Source: Epichloe hybrida (lineage: Eukaryota > Ascomycota > Sordariomycetes > Hypocreales > Clavicipitaceae). Taken from it: a DNA stretch of 64,000 nt. A program made the translations under genes and the position numbers. The stretch is taken from positions 3,286,001 through 3,350,000 of the forward strand of contig JAFEKR010000002.1 in the NCBI GenBank assembly GCA_019022495.1. Reading direction: 5' to 3'. Below the pieces are notes generated by a model. It was not told the DNA's origin. It made no database searches and saw nothing but the letters and a program-made list of their open reading frames with translations. How positions within the stretch are numbered: position 1 is the first letter of the stretch; the number at the start of each line of letters is the position of its first letter. Below, one piece after another: positions 35,440-49,247 of the stretch.

Positions 35440-37308
35440 TCACTCCAGGTTCATCCGCGCATCGTCTCCTATCCCCCATCGGCCTCCATCCTTGCCTTCT
35501 TGCTGCAGCTCCAGCTCCGTTTCCAAGTCCAACCCGGTAGCATCATCGTCAGGCGCCGCTTCACCGGGGGCAGACTTTGGTTGTTCCTTTTCTGCAGACG
35601 TGGGAGGCTTATCGGCTGCCCTTCTCCTCAGTGACGGCCAAAAGGATGATTTGGACGATGTGGAGAGGATCGAGGCTCCGTCGTCATCGGTAGCCGGGGG
35701 GTCGCTGGGGGCCGTAATATCGGGCTCGCCGCGCGTGGGCACCATTTTTTCGCCTGCAGTGGAATAATACGTTCTCTCGTGGGCCGTCTCGGATGACTTG
35801 GGTGATCCGTTTTCTCCGGGTTGCGGCAGGTCCAATTCGTCAACTTCCACGAGCTCAGCATCGCGATACCACTTTCTCCGTCTTGTCCATTTCGCCCAGC
35901 CATCTTGGCCGCGCCGACCGTGTTGCCACTAGTTTCGTTTGTTAGTGGTGATCCGTAAGCCCAACCTTGTTGACATGGAACCCCCCCCCCCCCCCCCCCG
36001 GCTCACCTTGTTGTCGTAATAGATCCACCCATTCCTGCCTTCCTCGCCATCATGATCAACGGGTTCCTTGTCATCGGCAACTCCATCCACCCTCCATCGG
36101 CTGCCTTCTACCCACTGCCAGCGCATTCTGCTGCCGTCTTCAACATTGGGGAGCTCGAAATCGTCCTTTGATGGAACGGGATTATTGTGCTCGTCTGTCC
36201 ATGCAGGGCGTTCGTATGCAAAGAGACTTGCAGTCCAACTGAGACCAACCCAGCGGCGCTGGTTTTCATAGATGATGAAGGTGAATTTGACTCCTGAGCT
36301 TTTGTTCCGGCTCTTCTTATTCCCGGAACAACTGCTGTTGGCCTTGGCCTGTCCCTTGGCAGCCTCTACCGCGAGCCTGTGACCAGACTTGGTCGGACCG
36401 TGGAAACGTAAACCAGTAACTGCCGCGGCGGACTTGCGAATGAAAGAGCTCCTCCAAAGCAGAGTCCTCGTAACTCTCATGGGTCGAGCGTGCCACGTCA
36501 AGATGATGGTGCCAAACACCAAGACAACGCGCCGAGTAGTAATGACGTGAAACGGCGGCATGGTGAGAGCCAGCCAGAATGGCGTGACAACCAGAAGTCG
36601 CACAAACATGGCTGTCAAAGCGGGCTTGGTGGTTGCGCTAGTTGGTGTTCTCTGTGTGCTCAGGAAGTCTGTCATCTCGAGCAGAGGCTCCATCAACACA
36701 TTGCACCGTCCTGTGAACACCTTGAGGGTCTCCACAATCTCGTCGAGCGTTTTCTGATGTTTGGTGCTTGTGTTCTCGGAAGACGCCCTTGGGTGTTTAT
36801 TTGCATTTGCATGGTCACCTTGCGCGTCTGCAGAGGAGGCTGCGCCGGCGTTGGACGACGCATCATTGTGTGGTCGGGCTGGGTCGGCCCAGCCGCTGCT
36901 GCTCAAAGGACTATATCTTCGGCCATACATGCCGGCAATGATGCCCATTCCGATTACCACGGGCCCGGCCCTTCGAACCACGACGTCTCCGTAGAGCACG
37001 GTAAACCAAAAGGCGGAGAGCAGCAGGAAGCTCTGCCATTGATCGCCCGTGCTCCATGTGAGCAACCCAAGGAACTTGTTCAAGGGCAGCAAGAAGGGAT
37101 GACTATAGGCAAGGGCGCGCGTTACCTGCGGCGGCGTCGCGAGCAGCAAGGGGCTTTTTTGGTGGACGAGTATGTTGGAGCGGCGAGCAGATCTGGTCGT
37201 GTTGGCGGACAAGGTGACGGGCGAGAAGCTAGCGTGAGTCGGGGGCGGCCCAGTCGTACCTTGCGACTCGTACGCTGAGGCCGAAGAGGCGTCGTCGCGT
37301 GAAGACAT
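35440..37308 (-). CDS. Peroxin-like DysF-domain membrane protein (Pex30/Pex23 family)
   Basis: Membrane protein of the Pex28-Pex32 group that shapes the ER and controls peroxisome number at ER-peroxisome contacts. Exons 37308-36007 and 35928-35440 give about 596 residues; an ATG at 37380 would add 24. N-terminal reticulon-like hydrophobic segments are seen (SFLLLSAFWFTVLYGDVVV, FVRLLVVTPFWLALTMPP, RVVLVFGTIILTW). The dysferlin repeat follows: FIIYENQRRWVGLSWTASLF and RPAWTDEHN form DysFN; MRWQWVEGSRWRVDG, EEGRNGWIYYDNKW and RRKWYRDAELVE form DysFC with its alternating Trp/Arg pairs. The intron (35929-36006) contains a C19 run and splits DysFC between Lys and Trp. The C-terminus is an acidic, Ser-rich tail. 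Exact paralogue cannot be told. Confidence 0.85.
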
Positions 37309-39864
37309 GGGCAGATGCAGATGCGATAGCCACGGAGAATCCTGCTCATGCACACAAATGTTCGAGGTCAGTGGCTGCAAGCTGGCTAGGGAGGGAAAAC
37401 CAAGAGGAAGAGTCCACTGAGGGACAAGGAATCGCCAAAGAGTTGCGCTGGTGGTAGTGGTAGTGTTGGTGGTGGTGGTGGTGGTGGTGGTGGTGGTGGT
37501 GGTGGTGAGGCCGGTTGCGCTTGCCAGCCGTGAGTGACATCACATGCCGAACCAAACATGGAAGGGAGTGAGTGAGGTGAGGGTGGGTGACGACAACGAC
37601 CAAGACAGAGCCAGCCGCCATGTCTGTCTGCAAAAGCATCGGCAGGGCCAAGAACGGCGCGGGACAGAACAGAACGGAACGGAACAGAACGAGGCGGGTA
37701 TGGGAGAGGGTATGGGAGAATCAATACACATCACTCACAATCGCAGCCATGAAGAGCTGTGCTAATCGTGACGGGCCGCGCAGTTGGAGCAAAAATCACC
37801 AACTGAAAGAAGCGTCGTTGGATTCAAGGCGGAGGATTTGTGGGTGGCTGACGGACGGGATATGCGCAAACGTGCACTCTTGTTTCTCGACTCAACCTCG
37901 ATGTCCAGAATGGCCCGGACTGGCCGTCGGGTTGTTTCTGGTCCTCAAGTATCATTGATTGATGTGTCGAGCGCGCAGCCGAGGCCGAGCATCATGTTCG
38001 CATTCGCATACACGTGAGAGCCCATCCCATGATTGGCGGCAGCGCGGGGCAAACGGGCTCCGGCAGACTTAAGTTGTACCAATTGTGCCGAGCACGGACT
38101 ATTATATTTAGCGTGTGCTACTCTGGCCGTGTTACCTAATGAAATAAACCAATATCCTGTGTACAAGGAATGCAAAAGGAAGGTTATATTGAGACAACTA
38201 CAGCAACTACAGCCAGACTGTCTGCGCGCACAAAATTGAGTCCTCGCCTCGTCTCATCCCAACTTTCTCCTTCCAACGCAAGCCGTTGCCCACCCCAGCG
38301 ACCACACTCAAACGTCTCGAAGATTCCATATTGTATGGCGTGAATACGGATCAAACCCTCATCTTGGTTCTACTCATCTGTTGTCATTCGCTGTCATGTC
38401 AGGAGTGTCGTTCAATTATCAGGTATGTGTGTACTCGTCAACTTGATTGCATCCCCTCCGTGCTCGAGTTTGGCTTTACGCAGATCGCTTGCACGACGTG
38501 CAAGTGCCTGTATCATCCGTTCAGTACATTTATGACGAGCCTGTTGATGAAATGGGTGGAGGACAATGCGACCTACAGCTTGAGCCGCAGTTGCAAGCGG
38601 AGGCAGAGCCAGAGCAGCCACAGTCACCAGCCATTGTGATCAAGGTGTGTGATCGACGTGTTCGGTAAGGAGCTCGAGGAGAAAGTTATCTGATGTAGCT
38701 TGACTGAGAAGTGTTATTGCGGAGCTTGTAGTCTTTCGCGATGAGGATATCTTTGGAGAAAGGAAGGAAGACGGCCGGAGTTGCTGGACAAGTGAGGCCT
38801 TCTTATAGACGAGAATGCGCGGTTTGTGCGGGTGGCCAACGATAACGACATCGGCCTTGCACCTGCGAGGCATTTCCGCCGAAGATGCCCCCCTCCCAAC
38901 TTGGCCTGGGAGTGGGGGACAGGGTGGAGAAAGGAAACAGGTGATTTGTCTTCAGCAGCTGTCATGCGCATATACGCAGGGAACAAAGAAGACAAAGGAG
39001 CCGTCCCTGCACACATTCTGCACACATGATTCGCCTGAACTTGTCCCCATCACGAACGGATTACGGATCCGTAGTACAACTCCGTATGCCACGTCAGTAA
39101 ACATGTGGTAGTCACGCCATCAGCAGCTTGACCCCTCGCCGCGAACGACGCAGCTGGATCCCATCTTGCTAATTTGTGCATGGCCCCCTGACCTAGAGCA
39201 ATCTTGTCATTGGACATCGTTCTCGCCCGCGGCGCGGTGGTAAGAAAGTCGCTCTGTTACGAGAGAAATTTAAAAAGATAAGAAGACATACAACAGCCGG
39301 TGTTCGCTGGTCGTCACCGACCCAACTACTAATCTGCCCCTTACCAGCTTGACTATGGGAGAGCGGACGGGATCCCGTATATTCTGGTAGGTATGGTCGT
39401 ATGTACCAAAATGAGCCAGTAAACTGCTCTATATTCCTCACAAGACGTCTGGTGTAAAAAGACAGAAAACATCGAGGTTCTGCCGAAACCGACATCCTCG
39501 CTCCGTATTATCGGCTAGCAGAAACGGAAGGCAGGCCCCGTTGACTGGATTTGCTAGCCGACGTGAACAAGAAGCTATCATGAAACAGCTTACGACACAC
39601 TGGCCAAGTCATCTCATCTGGACCCATTGGCGTTCAAGTCTTCACCAATGTTCCAGAGACGCCGTGGTAATCCACCAGTACACTGGAATGCATCGTGTTT
39701 GAAAATCTAGTCTCATAACACGCACCTATCTGCTCCATGAACAGATGAACATGGAAATAAAATGGCCGTCATCACGGGTGTAAATGCTTCCTTTTAGCCA
39801 CAATACAAATACAGAGTGTCTACTTGTACATACATGGCACAGTCGTCCTGGCTCCCATGTCCGT
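37309..39864. other. 2.5-kb gene-poor spacer with (GGT)n repeat and a possible small gene
   Basis: A (GGT)n run at about 37450-37507 lies 140-200 bp upstream of the Pex30-type start. At 37660-37690 there is an AGAACGGAAC-type repeat. Around 38396-38668 an ATG (MSGVSFNYQ) is followed by a good donor (GTATGT), an acceptor (TTTACGCAG) and an acidic Gln/Glu/Pro-rich frame (VSSVQYIYDEPVDEMGGG), but the two do not join in frame, so a small gene is not claimed. Nothing else is supported. Confidence 0.4.
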
Positions 39865-41079
39865 CTAGATCTTCCCTGAGATCCAGTCTCTCTCCTTGTT
39901 TTTTGACAGGCCCGTCGTGCCAGTCACTGGCAAGCCACGCTTCGTCAACTCCTCCTCAATCACCTTCCATCGGCCAACAGACGTCTCTTTTTCCACCGGG
40001 CCGATCTTGCGGCTGTGAATCTTGACATTGGCTAACTGCTGGACATCGCTTCGTCTCCCCAAGAGCTCTGCAAGCTTTGCCGGTTTTGGTTGCTTCGCGA
40101 TCAAGGTGAGGACGTGCTTGACAGTGCGGGCCGCCCCGAGCTTGGCGTCCGGAATCAGCGTGCCGGTAAGTTGGTAGAGTCGTTTCCGGATCTAACACCT
40201 CGGTCAGTAACTTTTTTGAACTGGCCAGCGCGTCGTCGGAAGAATAAGGGGTAAAATGCATGCCGCAAATTTGAGCTGTTCGTCCAGAACGAGCTCTTTC
40301 CATGATGCGCCCCACGCCCTGACCATCTCTCGGGCCTCCTCGGGAGCAACCTTGGCCGCTGCATCGACCTCGTCGGCCTCGGAAACGAGGCTCTGCGAAA
40401 TGGAAGAGGAGTCGCCCTTGAGCAGAGCCCGCCCGTCTTGCACCAGGACCTCGGTAGCAAGTATCCGGTCGAGTTCGCTTCGAGAGACCTCTCGCCACTT
40501 CTTGGTCGACCATGCTGAGAACGAGCCGGTCTCTTGGAGGCAAAGTGCCTCGACGACGGACTGTCGAAGGTACACCTCGATGACATTCTTGTCCGCCACT
40601 TTCTCCGAGCTGCCGAATGCTTTGAACTCGCTCTCCTCGCCCCAGTGACCTTCTTGGTCCCACCAGGTTTCCAACGTGCTAATCGCTTCGAGACCTTGGG
40701 CATCCGTCGCAGGAACATAACTGGCATCGGCTGATTTCAGCTCCCTCTCCGATGCTGCCTCGGTTCGCTTCGGCGGCAGAGTCAGCCGGGAATTCAGCAC
40801 GGCCGCAGGAGTCTTGTCGGATCGCCGCAGATGCAATGCCTCCTCGGGCAGGTTCGAGCCACCTTCGGGTTCTACTTCAAGCCGTTGCGTATAGGGATCT
40901 TCGGGCCCAGGAGCTTCGCCTTTCCAGAGCTTGCCGCGAACCCACTCCGTGTTCTTCCCCCGAGCTGCGCACGTGGTCGAGATGGCTCGGCATGCCGCAA
41001 AAGACGGTCGCGTCGACGAGGGGGCGGGGGCTGTCAATTGCAGAGGCACAAGCCCCCGCATACGCGATATTCTGGCCAT
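39865..41079 (-). CDS. Mitochondrial large-subunit ribosomal protein mL50
   Basis: Nuclear-encoded mitoribosome protein of 380 residues. The N-terminus (MARISRMRGLVPLQLTAPAP, SFAACRAISTTCAARGKN) is a basic, Ser/Thr-rich presequence. The conserved L50 region is split over both exons: NVIEVYLRQSVVEALCLQ, then IRKRLYQLTGTLIPDAKLGA and ARTVKHVLTLIAKQPKPAKL. The C-terminal part (NVKIHSRKIGPVEKE, GRWKVIEEELTKRGLPVTG) is a usual fungal extension. Exons are 41079-40264 and 40191-39865. No GT donor exists at the junction: the only in-frame solution uses GCATGC at 40263-40258 with the acceptor TTAG, a GC-AG intron of 72 nt. The protein block LKFA/IRKRLYQLTG supports it. Assignment is by motif recall. 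Confidence 0.75.
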
Positions 41080-41637
41080 ATTCCCGGGATTGTGGTTGGC
41101 GCTTTGCGCCTAGACAACAAGGCGAGGTTGCTCGAGAAAAGATTTGGCGATGGGAGTTTTGAAGATCGGACATGGCCAACTTTTCTGGCGTGGAGTGGAG
41201 CCAGGGGACATGACCCACATCCGCATTGGAACTGCAAACTATCGCTATGTGGCACGTGACTTTGGGCAAAGATGTGATCAGAAGGGATAATTGAAGGCAG
41301 AAGAAGTGATTGAATTGATCTGATTCTATCGTACAAATGGAAGGGCAAAAGCTCCTCTTTTATAGAGAGAGCAGCCGTAGTAAACTCGTATGCTTCTTTT
41401 CCAAGATCGCACATTCATTCGAGGTGCAGTTTCAGCTTCCCTGATACGTTCGTACGCGCATAACGCGTACGATCGGTCATATTACCCGCTGCCGGGCAAC
41501 ACAAACTACTTCCCCTTCTCGTATTACTACTGGGCAGCCACCCGAGCCGCAGGCCGATGGTGATTTAATAGTATTTTTTTTTTTTAACCTGTCGTAGTTC
41601 CTCCTCGACCCATCCATCCGCGCAGCATCTTATCACG
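41080..41637. promoter_or_regulatory. Divergent promoter mL50 / Cys-rich anchored protein
   Basis: 558 bp shared promoter with a T12 run just before the plus-strand gene (about 41574-41585). No gene seen. Confidence 0.5.
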
Positions 41638-42236
41638 ATGGCGCGGATACTGATTCTCGGGCTGCTCCTGGCGAGCCTGTTCGCATTCGTTTCTGCCGCA
41701 TGTTAGCCTCGCTCCCGCTCGCATTGCGAAAGCCCCATTTACTGACTGACTGACTGACTGACTGACCCCGTTCTCCAGCTGCGCCCGTCTTCTGCAAATG
41801 CACATGCTTCAAGAACAGTACCATCATCCCCCTTGGCCCCAAGGGCCAACAGTCAGACTCCTCTTCGCACGCGCTTCGATCGAGCTTCTCCGACCCTCCT
41901 TTTCTCAAACCAGGCGACTCGACCTCATCACCCCTCGATGACAGTTCGTCCAGCAACTTAGCACCACGATCTGTATCGACGTCTTGCTCAGAGTGCACCA
42001 AGTCGTTCTGCTTGAGCCAGGGCATCGACTTCTGCAAGGAAGCCAAGGAGGAGGATGTCGTTACTCTGTGCTTCCAGAGAGATAGTTACAAGGACAAGAT
42101 CATCGTTTGGGGCTTCATCCTGGGCACTGCTGGACTTTTGGGATGGGCTGCGCTCAAGCGTGTGGTCGAGCGCCGGGATCAGAGGGCAGCGCTTTCGCGA
42201 CAGGATATCAGTTATGGGCCTGTGGGCAATCAATGA
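41638..42236 (+). CDS. Small secretory-pathway protein with luminal cysteines and C-terminal membrane anchor
   Basis: Two exons (41638-41701, 41779-42236) encode 173 residues. A clear signal peptide (MARILILGLLLASLFAFVSA) is followed by CKCTCFKNSTIIPLG with an N-glycosylation site (NST), a Ser-rich linker (about residues 50-85), and a second Cys cluster SCSECTKSFCLSQGIDFCKE ending TLCFQRD. The eight-plus cysteines point to a disulphide-bonded luminal domain. A single helix (IIVWGFILGTAGLLGWAAL) then a basic tail (KRVVERRDQRAALSRQD) make it type I membrane protein. I recognise the pattern as conserved in filamentous fungi but know no function. The intron contains a (GACT)6 run and a good branch-like CTGAC. 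Confidence 0.8.
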
Positions 42237-42660
42237 CAATCGGTGTTTCTAGATTCATGATGAAGCATCATTTGTACATGGGTACTTGGCGTCCGTGGAG
42301 TCTTGGGTAGCAACTCCGATTTTTGATTTTTTTCCGCAGCATACACACACATTGGAATGGTCAGCTTCAATTTGGTAATTGATCACGTATCCTTCTCTAA
42401 TAAAAAAACGGTCTCTGCCAGAGCAGGCGCTCCGTTCATCCAACACTACTCTTTCTATTTGCCGTTCCCATATCCCTTTATATACAGTCGTCGGTTTTTA
42501 TTTTCGTTGGTGAATTCAAATTGTGTCAGTCATGCAGTTCCGCAGGACAGACAGACAGACAGGCCCCCCCTTTTTTTTTGTGTATAATAGCAGACCATGA
42601 ACTTTCTCGTCAAATCATCAGGTTATCCATGCTCCCTAGCACTAGCAGCAAGCAAGCCTC
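42237..42660. other. Convergent 3' region
   Basis: 424 bp between convergent genes, AT-rich, with (GACA)n and C7T9 near 42550-42580. No gene seen. Confidence 0.5.
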
Positions 42661-44142
<1,482 letters not shown>

Positions 44143-44900
44143 TGTGAAATATGAGAGCAGAGCTGGTGATGGATGTCACAAGGATGAAGGGGTTCTCAAT
44201 CCGACGCTGGAAGTTCGAGAACCGACAGAGGGTCCAGCTGAGGAGGATATGGCGCGGTGAGGAAGAGGCAATGCGAGGAAAACGAGAAGAACGAAGAGAA
44301 AATATGAAGTAGTTGATGCTTAGACGTCAACTGTAAGGGACCGAAAGAGTCTTCAATGAGTCAGATTATTAGCCGCAACATGACAGGAAGAAAACACCGA
44401 TCGGAGCGCTCGGAGGACCCCACCCTGTTGTTCAAGGAGCGTTGCTACATGTATCCGGAGCTGTGTTTTCTTGCTTATGTACTACGGAGTAGAGCTGTAT
44501 CCACATAAGAGTTTATTTATCCTAGCTGCCTTTAGTAATTACAGAATTGAACCCTGCACTCTAAAGTGTATCATTCTTTAGCCTCTTTAGCTATTTACGC
44601 TAGCCACCACGCGGTTATAATCAGGCATCAACATCCCCTGATAACTCAGGGTCCGGCTTTCAGCCGATCCAAGTCAAAGTTCGGCGCGAGACGCACACCT
44701 TTCATCCGGATAAATGCCTTTTCAAGGATATCAAGGGTAAGACCAGACAGACTGTCAACGGTGATTGGACACAGATTAAGCTTAACGGGAGGAGAGCGCG
44801 GGCGTACTATGGAAAGAAGACGGTCTGCCTTAGCGGCATTGAAATCACCTAGGGGTTACATAAAATGCAGCAGGTTGTTCTTAAATCGTCGAAGATGTTT
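44143..44900. other. AT-richer spacer upstream of DAHP synthase
   Basis: 758 bp including the DAHP synthase promoter and the 3' side of the Cys/His-rich gene. AT content rises from about 44300. No gene is supported. Confidence 0.5.
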
Positions 44901-46888
44901 CTAGTCGGAGTAGCATAATCTACATTGGCGTAGTGAAAACCACCACTCGAGTTTACCATGCCAGGGTAAGCTAATCCAAGACATCGTATTGCACGTAGGC
45001 GCCGCCTCCTTATGTGAGCTAACGCTCGCCACATACGGAAAGCCTTTCTTAGTTTTGCCCACGCCTATGAGTAGTGGTTTTGAACAGTCTACTGCCAGGA
45101 CATCAAGAGCCCAGTCAAAGCGATACTGCCCTACGCAGGCTCGACGACCGTCGCCGTAATGAATCAACATGCCAATAATTGGATTGTGCAAGACATCTTT
45201 GTCGATACAGCAAGCGATTCCCGTGGCATTCTCCAGCCGACAGTTCGTGTAGTACCACAGTTCATTGTATTGGGTATAAGGCGGCGATGACGACGGCCTT
45301 ATGAACGGCGGATAGGTCTCCAAAAAGTCCGGATCAACATCCCCAGGTATGTTGTTTTCAAGATTTGTGCTTTCGATCCCGAAGTACTTGATCCATTTGT
45401 CGTCGCAGAGCGGGTCCCAATCGTTAAAATATATGCGTGAAGGACTCTTCGTTGTTCCATAGATGCGATAAAACTCAAGCCGGAGGTCAGGATGTACGTT
45501 GTAACTCCCAAACATGACCGCTCTTCCCCGGTTTGAATAAAGCTAAAGCATGAAGTGTTAGCGCAAGCACTTAGTCTTAAATAACTCTATATCATACCAC
45601 AAATCCTAAGAAGCCAGAGTTGGGTTGCTTAATAGCCCAAATCTGCGCCAGATATTCGTCCGCATCAATAGGCATATACATCCATATCACGGAGGCTAAA
45701 CCAATATCCAGGTCAAGATAAACCTGTGTCGTGGTGTGTGACTTATGCGCAAGCATCTTTAAAACGTGAAATCCGGAGATAGCGGCAGAATAGCCGTGTG
45801 TCTTAGGTGCGTTACAATCAACAAAACTCATCCGTAAGTTATCGGGTGGTTCCTTAGGAGAGTCACACGTGTCCAGATCTATTGGTCGACAGGATACGCC
45901 TGGTGTAGGCCATGCTTGACCAGGTGAAAAGTCACTCCTCGAAGTGAGGGTTTCTGTAGGATCTAGGAGGTGTCTGATTTTCAGGCCCTATGAGGATGTT
46001 AACATAGGCAATGGCAAACACGGAACCAGGATAAGCTAACGTCGGACTGTGTGACTAGTCGTGAAATGCCGCTATTTCTGGTCAGCTGCTTCCACCATAT
46101 TCCGGAGCAATCTCGAATATCGCCCTGCTTGGGCAAGCCAAAATGGACATGTCTGATGCCAACATGGTCATATGCCACGTAGATTGTCCGAATAACACGA
46201 TCGCGCCGCGCATCCAGAACCCGGCGGCCTTTCGCACCATTCTTCGGGGGCGAGTTCCGTAAGGATTGGAAGTACGAGACACCCTCAATACTCACATATG
46301 TCGCGTAGACATCCAGGGTGAGATTGATTGCGGACTTGTACGGATGGACGTGTTGCGCGACATCTTGGCAGGCAATGGCGGCCAAGAGTCGGTAAAGATG
46401 TCCTGCGACCATGTAGCAGATTTCCTGTGGCAACTGACGTAAGAGATTTAGACCCAGATTTCTCGCCGCAGTTCGTTAAAGCGTTCTTGCCGCTGAATTT
46501 CGAAGCGCATTGGCGGACTGAACATGTAATCTGTGGCAGCGAGGAAGTCTGGGGATATAGGCAATAGCTTGACGGAATAACATTCGCGGTGGAAACATGG
46601 AACTCGGCGACCATTTCGAATGCAACTACTTGTGCAGCATATGTGAAAACAATTTCCGGCCTCATCTTCGTGAGTAGTATTACGCCGAAAGCGGAATTGA
46701 GTAGTTGCATGATCATCGTCAAGAGCTAGAGGTCAGAAGAGCTAAGAGTAAGCATTTTTGCCCGTATTCAGGGGAACAAAAGAGAACGTGCCTGCAACCA
46801 CCAATTCGTCTTCTTGTATGAGGAACTGGCAGAGCCTGCACCGAGGTTTGCCGATGCACACATCTCGTATGCTGTCCTCGGCCGTCAT
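44901..46888 (-). CDS. Member of an uncharacterised Cys/His-rich fungal family (one-base frameshift)
   Basis: At least five exons can be chained. Exon 1 starts MTAEDSIRDVCIGKPRCRLC, a zinc-finger-like head. Exon 2 gives NCFHICCTSSCIRNGRRVPC, then CFHREC and RFNELRREIW. The frame slips once near 46448-46453: adding one base after TGGGTC turns the TAA into a Leu codon and continues as NLLRQLPQEICYMVAGHLYR. Next come DVYATYVSIEGVSYFQSLRN and IRTIYVAYDHVGIRHVHFGL. An intron leads to GLKIRHLLDPTE and the exon with MSFVDCNAPKTHGY, ending GFV (intron about 45543-45598), then LYSNRGRAVMFGSY, IYFNDWDPLCDDKWIKYFG and LYSD-like tail. I recognise this arrangement from expanded, often strain-specific gene families in Sordariomycetes; function unknown. 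The exon 1 donor appears to be GC (GCACGT). Codon use is more AT-rich than in neighbours. Confidence 0.6.
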
Positions 46889-49247
46889 TGCCTCTGGTTG
46901 TACGCTATCTGGGGGAAGCTGACGCGGCTCTAGGTTGTTTGAGCGCTCGACCCGATGGTGACCCGATGATGAGAGGTGGAGGATCAGGGCCGTCGCTGCA
47001 CTTATTAGAAGTCACTATTACCCACGGTGTGCGGGCCGATACAGGTACAACTCTTCCCAACTGTTCCCCAGAGAGCAGACGCGACGTTAACCTCGCACTT
47101 CACACACGTTCTTCTCCACAAGTCTATGGACGATCCGTTGTTTCCGGTGTCGGCGCTGGACTTGACGAGTCAGCATATCTTCTCCGCCTCCCACCCTGTA
47201 CTAACATCGACGCGCAGGAGAAATTATACCTGTCTGTTATTATGGGAAATACTGCTTTGGATCATGAAGATCTTTATTATTTGGGAGTTGGAAACGGGCT
47301 GCTAAACAGAAAAAGAAAATCACCAGAAATGGGAATCAACATCAATCCCAGTATTACACAAGTGTCAATGCAAGTTGTTACTCGAGTTGCAAATATGAGT
47401 TGCTTATACTTCCACTGGGACAGGCTGAGATGTCTCGGTCCTGTGGCATTTTCGGTGTCGTTCAACCCAACCATTCTTAGACCACGTTCATTTCATTGCA
47501 ATGACAACTTAAGGTCATCACGCCGTCGTCGTCACATCGTGCAATCGCAATCGACGGCAAGGACAGTTTGGTCGCTCTGAATGTCGTGAAGGTCGGTGCG
47601 CAGTCGATCCCGGGCTTGTCCACTCGAAAGTGAAGCATGCATGCATTTGATCCGACGTCACCATTTCCAGGACGGAGGCTGCTGACAACTTAAGCTTATC
47701 AAGTAGGGAAGTATTTGAGCGGTCTCGGCTCCACCAAGCCGGTTGGAACCAGACGATCCGAGAGGCAAAGGAGTTGACCACGCTTCATCCAATTGTTACG
47801 CCACACAGTCTACTGATCTTCGTCAGCGCAAAAGGCTGTAGCAAGCTCAGCAATATCGCCTGCTGCGGCTCCTGCACTGGGCTTGTGGCTTGCCATGACT
47901 TACGGGTACGGTGATGGGTTGTAAGAAGGATTGACTTAGTAAAAGAGACGCAGCGACTCATTGGTGGCTGAACGGCGGGACATGCGAGGTAATGGTGAGA
48001 CGATGGACGCGGAAAGCCGGGAAGTGTGGCGATAGATATCTCTGCTCCGCATTTGCGCGCAGAGCGGTGCAAAGCGGTGGAATCGATATGATACAGTGTC
48101 TTGGGTCTTGGATGGTTCAGGATGGTTCAGGATGGTTCAGGATGGTTCAGGATAATCATGTCCCTTTGTCCCTTGCATCGCCGTGAGGTCTTGCTTGACT
48201 AGCTTCGAGACCTTGTCGGGCCCACGAAAAGGTGGCTCTGACTCGGTGCTAGTAGAATGACTAGAATGACTGGTTCATGGTTAGTCCAGCAGTCCAGGAT
48301 GCATTGACTGCTTTGAACCCTTCTTCTTTGCGATTCAATCTTCGTTTGCCGCTGTGTGTCGTAGTGTCTCGCCGAGCATCGTATCTATTGATCATTTCTT
48401 GTCTCCGGGAAAGCCTACTCGGAAGTGTATTGGCAATCTGATGTAACCTGCAACCTTGGTACTTGCCTGGATGTGCCATGGATCCGAAACGTTGATACTC
48501 AAGCCAGAAAGCTTCATGTCGTCTCATCTTGCTTTCCTTTCCAGCGAACTTGCACCTTGGTACTCGACCCGGCACTCGTCGTCTCGTCGTCTCGTCGTCT
48601 CGTCGTACCCGCATGATCGACCAGACGCTTGGACTGCGCTGCCCTAATGATAAGGTAAAGTCCCCAGCCGTATGCCCGCCTGCCCGCCTGCCCGCTGTTT
48701 GCCACCAGACAGTAGCAGACACACCAGGCCAGGCGTCCTTGTTGGCGTCGATCGTGCCGTCATTACAGTACGACCAACCCAGGAGCTGCCTGCAACCGCC
48801 TGCATAAGCCGCCTGCATATCGCTGCCCCTGTCTCATCCACTTCCAGCCCCAGGCGGCTGCCCCAGGCGGCTGACCAGTGACTACCGACTCGCTCGCAGC
48901 CTGGGCCTCCGTCGTACTGCCTCAAGTCAACTCAGCCTTCCACCACCGATCGCTTCTCCTCAACCAGGAGGAGCAAGAACAGCTGAAGCTAGTGCTGCTT
49001 CATCCTGTTCTTCAAAATCCCCCCTCCCCGCATCTCCCTCCATCTCGGTTGAGCCTACCCGAACTTGCCACATTACACCACCGCCCGACCGTCTACTGCC
49101 ATCAAAGGTGCGCTGTGTTGGTATTGTCAACAAGTCGGCGGTGGTCAGCATCCATCACCAGCACCTCTAGCGTTCCATCATCGTCACGTTTTTGATCAGG
49201 TTGTTCTATACAATTTATTGACACTCACGACACACACTTCAGCGAAT
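46889..49247. other. 2.4-kb spacer with minisatellites, no supported gene
   Basis: Contains four copies of the 10-mer GATGGTTCAG (48111-48150), a CTCGTCGT array (48574-48606) and CTGCCCGC repeats near 48675-48695. ORFs up to 230 codons occur but show no recognisable domain, poor start context and biased, low-complexity composition. The last 300 bp are the 5' UTR/promoter of the next gene. Confidence 0.5.

Noticed and set aside
38396..38668. Small two-exon gene (MSGVSFNYQ plus acidic Gln-rich exon)
   Set aside because: Good splice signals but the phases do not join into the plausible frame; left as a note only.
46448..46450. RIP-type CAA to TAA stop in the Cys/His family gene
   Set aside because: A single missing base explains both the TAA and the frame change and yields a natural LNLLRQLPQE continuation, so no point mutation is needed.
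46888..47580. 230-codon plus-strand ORF next to the Cys/His family gene
   Set aside because: No domain, weak start context, mixed composition, and it begins opposite the start codon of the minus-strand gene.
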